Assembly (NCBI RefSeq): GCF_002980575.1
Contig: NZ_PVBS01000001.1
Span: forward strand, 248,001-312,000
Direction: 5' to 3'
DNA from: Sphingobacterium gobiense
GTDB taxonomy: Bacteria > Bacteroidota > Bacteroidia > Sphingobacteriales > Sphingobacteriaceae
Length of the DNA: 64,000 bases
The position numbers and the translations under genes are program-made. A model generated the notes under the pieces. That model was given only the letters and a program-made list of their open reading frames with translations, was not told where the DNA came from and did not search any database. Shown here one piece after another: positions 52,336 to 61,516 of the stretch. Position 1 is the stretch's first letter. Every line of letters begins with the position of its first letter.

Positions 52336-55300
52336 CTAAGGAGTAACAACTTTTACCTTTTCTGTTTTTTCTTCTACAACACTTTTACCTTTTCTAAGGT
52401 CATATACAGATGGTGCTGCAAGGAAGATAGAAGAATAAGTACCTACCACAATACCAATTAATATAGCGAAAGAGAATCCTCTGATTACCTCTCCGCCGAA
52501 TACAAACAATACCGCCAACACAAAGATGATGGTTAAGGAGGTAATGATGGTACGGCTCAAGGTAGAATTTATCGCACTATTAACGGTATCACCGAAATAT
52601 TCTTTATGCGCCAACGGTTTATTTAAGTATTCTCGTAAACGGTCAAATACAACCACGGTATCGTTTACAGAATAGGCAATAACCGTTAAGATCGCCGCTA
52701 CAAAGTGCTGATCGATGTCTAACGAGAATGGAACAATGCCATCTAGAATGGAGAACAGACCCAGCAAAATAATCGCATCGTGAATAGTTGATACTGCTGC
52801 TCCCATTGAATATTGCCATTTGCGGAAACGTACCAAAATATATCCCGCGATAATCACAATGGCGAATATAGCAGACCATATCGCTCTATCTTTTATATCT
52901 GTTGCGATACTAGGACCAACTTTTTGGGAAGAAAGGATCTCATACCCGTTACCTTCTATTTTGGATAGTCCTTCGTTTAATTTAGCCAATACTTCTCCAT
53001 CTGCCTCATCACTAGTTTCCTGCACATGATACGTTGTCGTAACGCGTACCTGATTTTCACTACCAAAGGTTTTCACTTCAGTTGTTAAGCCGAATACCTC
53101 ATCGAGGTTTTGACGTACGTCCTCCAAATTGACAGCTTGTTCATACGCTACGGTATAGCTGCGTCCTCCGCTGAAATCTACACCTAGTGTGAAACCTTTG
53201 GTGAATATAGCCGCTAAAGCAATAATCGAAGCAACGATTGAAATTCCGTAATATATTTTCCGTTTTTTGATAAATTGGAAATTTGCGTTTTTTAAGGTAT
53301 TTGCAGACCAAGGAAACGATACAGATACTTTCCAATCTTTCGATAGCATGTACTCGAAAATCAGGCGCGAAATAAAGATAGACGTAAATAATGAAGTAAT
53401 GATACCGATCATCAATGTAGTAGCAAATCCTAAAATTGGTCCACTGCCAAAGAAAAACAATACTAGACCCACCAAGAACGTTGTTATCTGCGAGTCCAAA
53501 ATGGAAGGCATAGCATTTTTATAACCATCAGCAATTGCTTGTCGGACGGATTTTCCCAGTCCTAATTCTTCTCGGATACGTTCATATATCAGGACGTTAG
53601 CGTCCACTGCGGTTCCCATAGTCAATACAATACCCGCGATACCAGGTAAGGTAAGCACAGCATTTAAGGAAGCCAAAATCCCCATTAAGAAGAATACGTT
53701 AAACAATACCGCAATGTTCGCTGCTATACCAGCACGGTTGTAGTAAGCAATCATAAATAGCATTACTACGACAAGCGCGATAACGGAAGAATTTATACCC
53801 GCGTCAATTGCAGCTTGCCCCAATGATGGGCCCACAATCGCTTCCTCTACAATTTTTGCTGTCGTTGGAAGACGTCCTGCCTTTAATACATTAGCTAAGT
53901 CTTTAGTATCTTCAATAGTGAAATTACCGGATATAGAAGAGTTACCATTCGGAATTTCCTCGTTTACTCCGGGAGCTGAGTATACAACACCGTCTAATAC
54001 AATAGCGATGGAAGCATTATTGTTCTGTGCCGCTTGTGCTGTAATTCTACGCCATTGACGAGCTCCTTCGGAATTCATAGACATCGAAACAACTGGCTGG
54101 TTCTTCTCATTAAAATCGTCGCGCGCGTCGGTAATGACGTCACCCGTCAAGACAGCCCCATTTTCAGGGCCCGATGTTTTGATTGCGTATAAGGAGAGAA
54201 AGTTAGGCGTTCTTTGTTCCGGTTTTACTGACCATAAGAATTTCAAATTCCCAGGGATATTGGATTTTACTTCCGGACGATTTAAGTATTCATTAACACG
54301 AGCAGTATCTTTTAGGTTAGCAATACCAACCATCGCACCCGGAGTTAGGTTTGGCTGACCATTTTGCTCCATATAAGTGGCCGGATTTAAAACGGCAAAC
54401 AACGGATTACTTGCAGCTAGGTCCGCAGAAACTCCAGCAGTATCGGTACTATCTTTAGCGGCTGCTCCTAAATTAGCTAACAGATTATCATCATTGGCTT
54501 TAGTGGTACTGTCGGTTGCGGTGGAATCGTTCGAAACCGTAGCCGGAGTTGAGGCCGATGGTGTCGACGATTTAAGCGAATTGGCCAAAATATTGTTCAG
54601 GTTTTCCAGTAATGGATATACCTGATAGTTGTCATGTGTTTCGTAGAATTCCAACTTGGCAGATCCTTGTAGAAGATTGCGGACACGCTCTTCGTCATTA
54701 ACACCAGGAAGCTCAATTAAAATCCGGTTCGTCCCTTGTTGAATCTGGATGTTTGGAGAAGCTACACCAAATTTATCAATCCGCGTACGTAATACTTTGA
54801 AAGAGTTTTCTATAGCATTACCCGCTTCTTTATCTAAGAAATTGCGTACCTCATTATCAGAGCTATTTGCTTTAATAAGCGACGCATTATCTGTTGTCGC
54901 GAAGAAAGTAGCCAAAGGCGTTCCTGCCCCTAAAGCCTTATATTCTTCTACAAAAAGCTCAACGAGGCCCCTATTTACCGACTTACTCTTTTGAAGAGCA
55001 GATTCGATAGCCTTGTTAAAGTTTTCATCTTTAGGGTTGTTTGCCAAATTTTTAATGAGTTCGTCCAATGATATTTCCATTGTGACGTTCATTCCACCCT
55101 TGAGGTCTAAGCCCAGCGCTAATTCATGCGCTTTCGCCTCCCTGTAAGTGAATTTAGCTACACCCAGATTGTAAACTTCCTCACCAGCTATGGAATCCAG
55201 ATATGCTTTTTCTTTGGCCATATCGCCTTTCGCATATTCCGCAGCGTCTCGTTCTACTTTTCGTGTAACAAATGTGAATGATAGGGAATAGAGGCATGCT

Positions 55301-55347
55301 ATTGACACCACTACTACCAAAAATTTAATCAGCCCTTTACTCTGCAT
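52336..55347 (-). CDS. secDF: Fused protein translocase SecD-SecF
   Basis: The 1003-residue protein joins SecD and SecF in one chain, as is normal in Bacteroidota. SecD: an N-terminal helix, LGLDLKGGMNVTMEI (about 76-90), a large periplasmic part with RIDKFGVASPNIQIQ, and GTAVDANVLIYERIREELG near the later helices. SecF: VDFSGGRSYTV (about 730) and SVNDTVVVFDRLREYL (about 880). It uses the proton gradient to pull exported proteins across the inner membrane with SecYEG. A low-complexity S/T/A/D region (about 262-310) sits in the SecD periplasmic domain. Confidence 0.96.
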   Translation of the reverse strand: MQSKGLIKFLVVVVSIACLYSLSFTFVTRKVERDAAEYAKGDMAKEKAYLDSIAGEEVYNLGVAKFTYREAKAHELALGLDLKGGMNVTMEISLDELIKNLANNPKDENFNKAIESALQKSKSVNRGLVELFVEEYKALGAGTPLATFFATTDNASLIKANSSDNEVRNFLDKEAGNAIENSFKVLRTRIDKFGVASPNIQIQQGTNRILIELPGVNDEERVRNLLQGSAKLEFYETHDNYQVYPLLENLNNILANSLKSSTPSASTPATVSNDSTATDSTTKANDDNLLANLGAAAKDSTDTAGVSADLAASNPLFAVLNPATYMEQNGQPNLTPGAMVGIANLKDTARVNEYLNRPEVKSNIPGNLKFLWSVKPEQRTPNFLSLYAIKTSGPENGAVLTGDVITDARDDFNEKNQPVVSMSMNSEGARQWRRITAQAAQNNNASIAIVLDGVVYSAPGVNEEIPNGNSSISGNFTIEDTKDLANVLKAGRLPTTAKIVEEAIVGPSLGQAAIDAGINSSVIALVVVMLFMIAYYNRAGIAANIAVLFNVFFLMGILASLNAVLTLPGIAGIVLTMGTAVDANVLIYERIREELGLGKSVRQAIADGYKNAMPSILDSQITTFLVGLVLFFFGSGPILGFATTLMIGIITSLFTSIFISRLIFEYMLSKDWKVSVSFPWSANTLKNANFQFIKKRKIYYGISIVASIIALAAIFTKGFTLGVDFSGGRSYTVAYEQAVNLEDVRQNLDEVFGLTTEVKTFGSENQVRVTTTYHVQETSDEADGEVLAKLNEGLSKIEGNGYEILSSQKVGPSIATDIKDRAIWSAIFAIVIIAGYILVRFRKWQYSMGAAVSTIHDAIILLGLFSILDGIVPFSLDIDQHFVAAILTVIAYSVNDTVVVFDRLREYLNKPLAHKEYFGDTVNSAINSTLSRTIITSLTIIFVLAVLFVFGGEVIRGFSFAILIGIVVGTYSSIFLAAPSVYDLRKGKSVVEEKTEKVKVVTP

Positions 55348-55424
55348 TGTCTGTCTTCGTGTATTTGTTTGTAGTTATATAATCTTACTTACGATTTAGC
55401 TTAATAATACTTAACCAAGATTCG

Positions 55425-55458
55425 CAAAGGTATAAAAATTTTGTAGAAAGAAAACAAA
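55425..55458 (-). promoter_or_regulatory. Candidate promoter of secDF
   Basis: On the minus strand TTTG (55458-55455), 22 nt, TACCTTTG (55432-55425). The -7 box is exact and spacing is one above the normal range. The leader to 55347 is about 75 nt. Confidence 0.5.
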
Positions 55459-55559
55459 TTCGAACACTTATGCGAACAAAAAATATAATGACGTTAGGGA
55501 AGTATACATTTTTAATCTATGTTAATTGAACAGCAGTCATTTAAAGGTTAAATGTATAG

Positions 55560-56774
55560 TTAAAATAATGAAAGTTGGCAATCCGGCGCATAAGAAGAAT
55601 GCTTTTGAGCTTTCCCAAAAACAGTTCTCCCGCCATGTTTCCAAGAATCTCTACGCTCCTGTTCAATAACCTGCTGTACATCAAATTTCGGAGTGAAATT
55701 GGCTTCTGTTTGGAGTACCACTTCGTGCAGTTTATTGATCGTCTTTAATTTGTCCGTATTTCCAAGTTTAGATTTTTCAATACCTTTCCGTAGTATCTGT
55801 ATACTATCGTCGTAGATATCGATCGGTACTGGAAAGGGATGTCCGTCTTTACCTCCGTGTGCAAATGAGAAACGGGCAGGATCCTTAAACCTGGAAGGAG
55901 CGCCGTGTATTATTTCACTTACCAGCGCGAGGGATTGCATAGTGCGCGGTCCCACGCCTTGTAATAGCAAAAGATCTTCGAAATTGTTAGGTTGCAATTC
56001 ACGCGTTACATATAACAAGGCTCCTAATCTTTTTAAATCTACATCCGATGAACGAACGTTATGATGCCTCGGCATCATCAAGCGAGCGAAATCCTGTGTA
56101 ACTTTTGCCGAATCCTCATGCGAAATAGCTAGAATACCCTGACGGTTATTAGCTGCACTAGCAGCCGTGAGGTTCAAGATATATCCCTGCGGGATACCAT
56201 TGATTCCCGTATGTGGCTCTTCGATAAACGATCTCAGGTTTTCCGAATGCCAGTGATACCTTCTTGCGGTACCATCTTGATCATGCATGCCCTGTTGGAC
56301 CACCGCCCAGCTACCGTTGTCAGCTACAATAAAGTTGTGCAAATATAATTGATAGCCATCCTGTATCGCTGTATTGTCCACTTTAGCAGAAAGTTTGGAA
56401 GCTCTAATGAGTTGGTCACCAGCAAGACCTGTTCGTTCCGCAACCCGTAAGAGCTCAGCCGGTGTCTCTCGCGATAGTTTACCTTTTCCTCCACATATAT
56501 AGATTCCTAACGATGAGGCTGCCGGATTGATTACACGCTTTAAGGCGCCCATGACTGATGTGGTAATTCCCGAGGAATGCCAGTCCATACCCAGCACTGC
56601 TCCAAAACTTTGAAACCAAAACGGATCAGCTAACCTCCGCAAAACTTCCGCTTTGCCATAATCAGTTAAGATGGCCTCGATTATTGACAATCCCAAAGAA
56701 GACATGCGCTCATATAACCAAGGTGGAACTTTACCGTTATGTAAGGGAAGATCCGCTGTTCCTGATCGTTTCAT
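55560..56774 (-). CDS. DUF763 protein with a C-terminal sliding-clamp-binding motif
   Basis: The 404-residue protein matches DUF763, known mostly from archaea and thermophiles, with KRSGTADLPLHNGKVPPWLYERM at the start and MDWHSSGITTSVMGALK (about 63-79). A helix-hairpin-helix-like segment LLLQGVGPRTMQSLALVSEII (about 270-290) is a typical DNA contact. It ends C-QLSLF-stop. QLSLF equals the consensus pentapeptide by which bacterial replication and repair proteins bind the beta clamp. I infer a DNA-repair or recombination role tied to the replication fork. Confidence 0.8.
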   Translation of the reverse strand: MKRSGTADLPLHNGKVPPWLYERMSSLGLSIIEAILTDYGKAEVLRRLADPFWFQSFGAVLGMDWHSSGITTSVMGALKRVINPAASSLGIYICGGKGKLSRETPAELLRVAERTGLAGDQLIRASKLSAKVDNTAIQDGYQLYLHNFIVADNGSWAVVQQGMHDQDGTARRYHWHSENLRSFIEEPHTGINGIPQGYILNLTAASAANNRQGILAISHEDSAKVTQDFARLMMPRHHNVRSSDVDLKRLGALLYVTRELQPNNFEDLLLLQGVGPRTMQSLALVSEIIHGAPSRFKDPARFSFAHGGKDGHPFPVPIDIYDDSIQILRKGIEKSKLGNTDKLKTINKLHEVVLQTEANFTPKFDVQQVIEQERRDSWKHGGRTVFGKAQKHSSYAPDCQLSLF

Positions 56775-56832
56775 TTTGCTAAATTGTTTAGTACAAACTT
56801 AGGCAAAATGCTTTACATTCACGAACGCAATT

Positions 56833-57240
56833 TTAATTTTTCATATTCAATATCACCCAGCGATGGCCGTCGGGGTCAGCAAAACGCATCACCCACCAAC
56901 CTTCTTTCATCTCCTCTGGCGAGCTGATGATATCCGCATCGATATCGAGAAGTGCTTTTTCCCACGCTAGTACTTCGTCTTTGCTGTCGGCCGAAATGCT
57001 GAAATTTACTTCATTTGTTCCGGTGGTATCCAGAACCTTCGTCTTCACTCCCCTCTCAAATCGCTCCGTAGGAAAAAGGTTAAGAATAAAGCCGTTGTCA
57101 CCAATTGTAAGTGAAATGAAATCATCCCCATCATGGGTCAGTTCCCGTACCGTAAAGCCCAAAGCACTATAGAATTCTTTGGATCTTTTTATATCTTTTA
57201 TAGGGTAATCTGCCCAAATTTTAGAAGGTCTCGGTGCCAT
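56833..57240 (-). CDS. VOC superfamily (glyoxalase-like) protein
   Basis: The 135-residue protein consists of one VOC module (beta-alpha-beta-beta-beta repeat), with IKDIKRSKEFYSALGFTVRE (about 15-34) and the closing FADPDGHRWVILNMKN. VOC proteins include glyoxalase I, dioxygenases and resistance proteins; the metal ligands are not certain. It stands alone between DUF763 and the metallo-hydrolase. Confidence 0.82.
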   Translation of the reverse strand: MAPRPSKIWADYPIKDIKRSKEFYSALGFTVRELTHDGDDFISLTIGDNGFILNLFPTERFERGVKTKVLDTTGTNEVNFSISADSKDEVLAWEKALLDIDADIISSPEEMKEGWWVMRFADPDGHRWVILNMKN

Positions 57241-57351
57241 AATATATACATTTTAATTATCAAAATTATTTATTAAGCATTATAATAGACTTAGCACAGG
57301 GCAAGAAATGACGTCAGCACGATGATAGTATTTCTTCTATTCTATACAATT

Positions 57352-58098
57352 TTATATGATTAACTGCAAGCCATCATAAGCATAGCGTAATTCGACTTTG
57401 TCCAGATTTGCTAACATTTCTTCATCAAAGTGAGTTAGTAGAATTTGTTTTGTACGAAAATGGTTAATTTTTTCATACAACTGTAAGTAATGGATATGCC
57501 CATCAACCGCTGTCGCATAAAAGCAACATTCGCAAATAAATAAGTCGGTATCCGTAGCAATTTTTATCAGCTGATCGGTCCAGCCAGTGTCTCCAGAATA
57601 TCCAATCGTCTTCTGTTCCGTACGTATCCGGATGCCGTGGGGTTGGCTTTCCGGCTTATGTATCACCGGTATCGGCGTTACAGTGACATACGACAATGTA
57701 ATTTCCGTCTCTTGTCGGTAGGACACATAGTTCAGATTTAAGTTGTCCAATACGTTGCTTCCTGGATAAAGCAGCTCGACCAACTGTTGGATCTTTTGTT
57801 TACCGCCAGGGGGACTCACAATGGTAAGCGGTTCTTCTCGTTTTTCTTTGGCTGCATCCAGCAGTAGAAAGGGCAAACCACCATAATGGTCACCATGAAA
57901 ATGCGAAATAATAATCGTATCGATTTCTGCTACAGATAAGCCGTGTTTCTTTAAGCCGGCAAGTGTTCCGGTACCGCAATCAATCAAGAGTGTCCCCTCT
58001 GGCGATTCGATATGAAAGCAGGTTTGGGCATTACCACCACTAGAAAAAGCATCTCCACAACCTACTACGGTAAGGATATGCGTACTTCGTTTTTTCAT
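57352..58098 (-). CDS. RNase Z-like metallo-beta-lactamase fold hydrolase
   Basis: The 248-residue protein starts THILTVVGCGDAFSSGG and has the metal motif SHFHGDHYGG (about 65-74), TIGYSGDTGW and a late ILLTHFDEEML. It resembles the RNase Z/arylsulfatase-like subgroup but lacks the length and exosite of true tRNase Z. A phosphodiesterase or general hydrolase is likely. It has no signal peptide. Confidence 0.83.
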   Translation of the reverse strand: MKKRSTHILTVVGCGDAFSSGGNAQTCFHIESPEGTLLIDCGTGTLAGLKKHGLSVAEIDTIIISHFHGDHYGGLPFLLLDAAKEKREEPLTIVSPPGGKQKIQQLVELLYPGSNVLDNLNLNYVSYRQETEITLSYVTVTPIPVIHKPESQPHGIRIRTEQKTIGYSGDTGWTDQLIKIATDTDLFICECCFYATAVDGHIHYLQLYEKINHFRTKQILLTHFDEEMLANLDKVELRYAYDGLQLII

Positions 58099-58173
58099 CG
58101 GTATCTAATTTGCTACCCTAATGCTATACGATAGTCGTGCCAGTTTGGTAATCTAAGGGTTGCTTCTACCGCC

Positions 58174-59196
58174 TTATCGCCAACCTAATCCAGGAGCCAC
58201 GTGTTGTAAGATAGCGGAAAGAACGTGCACGTTGTAATCGACGCCCAGCGTATTCGGTATGGTCAGAAGTAAGGTGTCGGCTTCCTTAATAGCTTCGTCC
58301 GTAGCTAGTTCTTCAATCAGTTGATCCGGCTCTGCGGCGTAGCTACGTCCGAAGATAGCACGTTTATTGGGCTCAATCATACCAACTTTGTCTGTTCTGC
58401 TAGCTTCGTGCCCAAAATAATATCGGTCCTGGTCGTTCACCAATGCAAAGATCGAGCGGCTTACGGATACCCTGGGTTCTCGTGTACGTCCGGCATCTCT
58501 CCAAGCTCTTTTAAATAATCTGATCTGTTCTGCCTGCTGTATATGAAATGGCTTTCCACTTTCGTCGTCTTTCAATGTAGAGCTTTGAAGGTTCATTCCT
58601 TGTTGAGCTGCCCAAATGGCAGTAGCGTTCGAACCCGCGCCCCACCATATACGGTCGCGTAATCCTTCCGCATGCGGTTCTAAACGTAATAAGCCGGGTG
58701 GATTCGGGAACATGGGGTTAGGATTAGGTTCGGCAAACCCAATACCATTTAGTTTTTCTAAGAACTCCAATCCCTTTTGGCGCCCCATGTCGGCATCCGT
58801 CTTATCTTCGGTGGGCTCATACCCGAAATAACGCCATCCGTCAATTACTTGTTCCGGAGACCCTCTACTGATACCTAATTGCAAGCGACCGCCAGAAATC
58901 AGATCGGCCGCTCCGGCATCTTCAATCATATGTAGGGGATTTTCGTAGCGCATGTCAATTACACCCGTGCCAATTTCGATTTTGCGGGTTCTAGCGCCTA
59001 TCGCAGCCAACAGAGGGAAGGGCGAAGCTAATTGTTTAGCAAAATGATGTACACGGAAATATGCACCGTCTAAACCAATTTCTTCAGCCGCTATCGCTAA
59101 ATCAATGGACTGAAACAAAGTGTCGCCTGCAGTGCGAGCGGCATATGCCGGATTGTTGTCCCAATGACCAAAAGATAAAAATCCTATTCTTTTCAT
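58174..59196 (-). CDS. Luciferase-like (LLM class) flavin-dependent oxidoreductase
   Basis: Starting at ATG 59196 (MKRIGFLSFGHWD), the 340-residue protein has the LLM pattern: DLAIAAEEIGLDGAYFRVHHFA (about 33-54), IGTGVIDMRYENPLHMIEDAGAADLISGGRLQLGISRGSP (about 73-112) and a C-terminal LLTIPNTLGVDYNVHVLSAIL. It binds FMN and uses an NAD(P)H:FMN reductase partner to monooxygenate an unknown substrate. No partner reductase is nearby. Confidence 0.88.
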   Translation of the reverse strand: MKRIGFLSFGHWDNNPAYAARTAGDTLFQSIDLAIAAEEIGLDGAYFRVHHFAKQLASPFPLLAAIGARTRKIEIGTGVIDMRYENPLHMIEDAGAADLISGGRLQLGISRGSPEQVIDGWRYFGYEPTEDKTDADMGRQKGLEFLEKLNGIGFAEPNPNPMFPNPPGLLRLEPHAEGLRDRIWWGAGSNATAIWAAQQGMNLQSSTLKDDESGKPFHIQQAEQIRLFKRAWRDAGRTREPRVSVSRSIFALVNDQDRYYFGHEASRTDKVGMIEPNKRAIFGRSYAAEPDQLIEELATDEAIKEADTLLLTIPNTLGVDYNVHVLSAILQHVAPGLGWR

Positions 59197-59307
59197 ATTC
59201 CACAACGGATTTAATTATCTGCTAAAATAAGAAAATAAGCCCAAACTTCGTGTTGGTTTAGTTTACCCTTCGTCAATTCTAACTCAGCTGAATGTCCGCT
59301 AACAAGC

Positions 59308-59338
59308 AAAAAAATCCTGAGGCGGGGAACCTCAGGAT
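59308..59338 (-). terminator. Intrinsic terminator of unit C
   Basis: ATCCTGAGG/CCTCAGGAT perfect stem, 7-nt C-rich loop, seven T on the minus strand. Confidence 0.82.
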
Positions 59339-59382
59339 CTTTAACTAACTAACCAATTATAAACCTAAAATTATGAAGTACT
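59308..59382 (-). ncRNA. Small-RNA-like unit C
   Basis: On the minus strand, roughly 75 nt read CATAATTTTAGG, then TTATAATTGGTTAGTT, then a 9-bp perfect hairpin (59330-59338/59314-59322) with loop TTCCCCG, and seven T (59314-59308). The first 29 nt match locus B with one inserted T. It lies in the 59206-59527 gap between oppositely oriented genes, so it belongs to no protein operon. A -7-like TATAATAG lies just upstream, but a TTG at -33 is not evident. The rest of the gap shows nothing else. Confidence 0.65.
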
Positions 59383-59527
59383 ATTATAACAGCAATTTTT
59401 ATACATTTCGTATAATCTCGATGTCGGTTTAACACATCTTAACAAAAAATAGGTCGTCTGTATTGTAAATATATCCTACAATCGAGCTCAAAAATGCTAT
59501 ATTGGTCCTGTAAAACAGACGTTCCCT

Positions 59528-59959
59528 ATGCACATTTTTCAAACTTCACTGGACATTACACCTAAAACAAGAGGCTTCCACCTGATCACCTCAGATATCA
59601 TCCGTTCATTACCTGAAATCACCGCTATCAAAACAGGAATCTGCCAGGTTTTTATTCAACATACATCCGCATCATTGACAATCAACGAAAATGCCGATCC
59701 TACTGTGCGCTTAGATTTTGAAACTTTTTTTAATAAATCAGTACCCGAGAACGATCCGGACTATCGCCACAATTACGAGGGGTCGGATGACATGCCCGCT
59801 CATTTGAAAAGTTCGTTATTAGGAAGTTCAGTTACAATTCCCGTCACGGATGGTCGATTCAACCTAGGGACTTGGCAGGGTATTTATCTCTGCGAACACC
59901 GTGATTATGGAGGAACTAGGTGCTTGATTGTTACTGCATGGGGACTTCCTGCTGATTAA
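59528..59959 (+). CDS. yjbQ: YjbQ/UPF0047 family protein
   Basis: The 143-residue protein has the UPF0047 signature FIQHTSASLTINENADPTVR (about 44-63), then HLKSSLLGSSVTIPVTDGRFNLGTWQGIYLCEHRD. Family members can show weak thiamin-phosphate synthase activity in complementation, but the true role is unsettled. Length and motifs are normal. A 12-bp hairpin (60001-60028) lies 40 bp beyond its stop. Confidence 0.9.
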   Translation: MHIFQTSLDITPKTRGFHLITSDIIRSLPEITAIKTGICQVFIQHTSASLTINENADPTVRLDFETFFNKSVPENDPDYRHNYEGSDDMPAHLKSSLLGSSVTIPVTDGRFNLGTWQGIYLCEHRDYGGTRCLIVTAWGLPAD

Positions 59960-60000
59960 TTGTTGAACTTTATATCGTTTATTTAAGCTGATGACGTATA

Positions 60001-60028
60001 AAACTTTGGATTGAAGAATCCAAAGTTT
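60001..60028 (+). terminator. Hairpin after yjbQ
   Basis: AAACTTTGGATT (60001-60012) pairs exactly with AATCCAAAGTTT (60017-60028), 4-nt loop. The stem ends in T's but no long T-run follows. Confidence 0.5.
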
Positions 60029-60034
60029 ATATAC

Positions 60035-60066
60035 AAAAAACAACCCTGAAGCTCCTTGCTTCAGGG
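60035..60066 (-). terminator. Terminator after the DoxD/DoxA gene
   Basis: CCCTGAAGC (60044-60052) pairs with GCTTCAGGG (60058-60066), 5-nt loop; on the minus strand TT-G-TTTTTT follows. Confidence 0.8.
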
Positions 60067-60089
60067 GCTATGTTCGCGAATCGGACGTA

Positions 60090-61118
60090 TCACGCCTCAG
60101 CTGTCGAAGTTTCTATTTTCGCTGTCCATACCGTACCGCTGATGTCCGTCAGTTTTAGGTAATAATCATCCTTCAGTAGTATTCCCCCTATATCTATAGA
60201 GACGTCGGCTTTTGCTCCAAGAGGTATAACCAGACTGTGTTTTCCAGGTTTGATTTTTGCCACATAGTGATTGTGAATCCTGTTGTTTGGGAACCGCGCT
60301 AATTTATCCTGGCCGATGAATGTTACGACCTCGTTATTTTTGTCCAAAATCTCTATCCTGATCAAAAATGAACCATACACATCCGCGCCTTCAACCCGGA
60401 AAAGCTGAAACGTTAGCTCAGAACCCTCATGTCGAATGTTCGATATTTCAATTTTCGGTTTCACCGATTTATTATGGAGTGTGCCGAAAACGCCGCCGTG
60501 AAAATACTGATTGGTAAACAGCGTAAGTCCAAAGATGAATATCGACATTACCATAACTTTCGTCTGCGGACGTTTGAGCGGGAGAGTGCCCGACCCCAAC
60601 CACCTGAACCAGCTCTTACTTGTAAAAATGTACTGCCTATCCATTATGTGTTGATCGAGTGAATACGCACCACTCCCGCTCAAGAATAAGGTAAAACCAG
60701 ATGCAATGCCTAATACGCCGATTTGCCATTCGTCCAGACAGGTAGTGCCAATCCAGCCAGAACCCAATAAGATACCCGTTGCAAGGAAAAGTACACCTAT
60801 ACTCATCAATCTTGTAAATAGACCTAGCATGATAAGCAAGCCCACAATTGCTTCTATAATCGTGAATATAACCATGGAAGTTTGTAAAGCTTCGGGATTA
60901 GAAACTAAGTATTCAATAATCGGTTTAATAACCAGTGCATTAGGGAGAAAATGATTGAATTTTTCTCCTATATATCCCGCTTCTTCGGGAATAAGCTTAT
61001 TCTCTAAGATCAAACGTCTCCAAAAAGCAGAAAAGTAGGTCCAACCGATGACCCAACGCAGAGATAACGTAAACAGTCCGGCAAGGTTTGCCGTACCGTC
61101 AATATGATGATGTTTCAT
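60090..61118 (-). CDS. Thiosulfate:quinone oxidoreductase-like DoxD/DoxA fusion
   Basis: The 342-residue protein has a DoxD/DoxX-type membrane part (about 12-175, with LRWVIGWTYFSAFWRR and several helices) and, after another helix (about 187-205), a soluble DoxA-like domain (about 225-335) with NNRIHNHYVAKIKPGKHSLVIPLG. In Acidianus DoxD and DoxA are the two subunits of thiosulfate:quinone oxidoreductase; here they are one chain, a fusion known from Bacteroidota. Thiosulfate oxidation is inferred from the family and not shown. The adjacent small exported protein (61172-61516) is on the same strand. Confidence 0.82.
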   Translation of the reverse strand: MKHHHIDGTANLAGLFTLSLRWVIGWTYFSAFWRRLILENKLIPEEAGYIGEKFNHFLPNALVIKPIIEYLVSNPEALQTSMVIFTIIEAIVGLLIMLGLFTRLMSIGVLFLATGILLGSGWIGTTCLDEWQIGVLGIASGFTLFLSGSGAYSLDQHIMDRQYIFTSKSWFRWLGSGTLPLKRPQTKVMVMSIFIFGLTLFTNQYFHGGVFGTLHNKSVKPKIEISNIRHEGSELTFQLFRVEGADVYGSFLIRIEILDKNNEVVTFIGQDKLARFPNNRIHNHYVAKIKPGKHSLVIPLGAKADVSIDIGGILLKDDYYLKLTDISGTVWTAKIETSTAEA

Positions 61119-61171
61119 TGAATTGATATTTTATTAAACGTAAAAATTGTAAATGCTTGTATGTCCTAGGC

Positions 61172-61516
61172 TCAGACTACATCAATCTTCATACGTTTAT
61201 ATAAAATATATTTGGGCGGACTATTCCCAGGACAGGTTGTCGTATAATGACGGAGAACCTTAGCAGAAAGGAGAATTAAATGCTGATTATGCGATAAATC
61301 AACTGGATCAATTTGTTGGTTAACTTTTGACTCCCTGACAATTGAAATCTGCAAACTCTTATCAAAAGAATAGGAGCAAAGATTTGATCGGCTAGAAGTC
61401 TTGGTTTTGTTGAGCGGTTTGACATAGTCAATATTTGCTGCGCTGGTCAATACTTCCTTAACAACGCAAGGACTAAGGGAAAATAAAACAAACCACATCA
61501 ATAAGATGTGTTTCAT
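61172..61516 (-). CDS. Small exported protein of unknown function
   Basis: I start at ATG 61516 (114 residues), which opens a signal segment MKHILLMWFVLFSLSPC. The mature part is basic and polar and ends NSPPKYILYKRMKIDVV. In-frame codons upstream (to 61657) look non-coding. It sits 53 bp before the DoxD/DoxA gene on the same strand and may be co-transcribed with it. I do not know its function. Confidence 0.6.
   Translation of the reverse strand: MKHILLMWFVLFSLSPCVVKEVLTSAANIDYVKPLNKTKTSSRSNLCSYSFDKSLQISIVRESKVNQQIDPVDLSHNQHLILLSAKVLRHYTTTCPGNSPPKYILYKRMKIDVV

Noticed and set aside
59372-59431. Plus-strand 19-codon ORF beginning MKYYYNSNF near unit C
   Set aside because: Its ATG lies in the conserved minus-strand box, and the terminator T-run shows the transcript runs on the minus strand.
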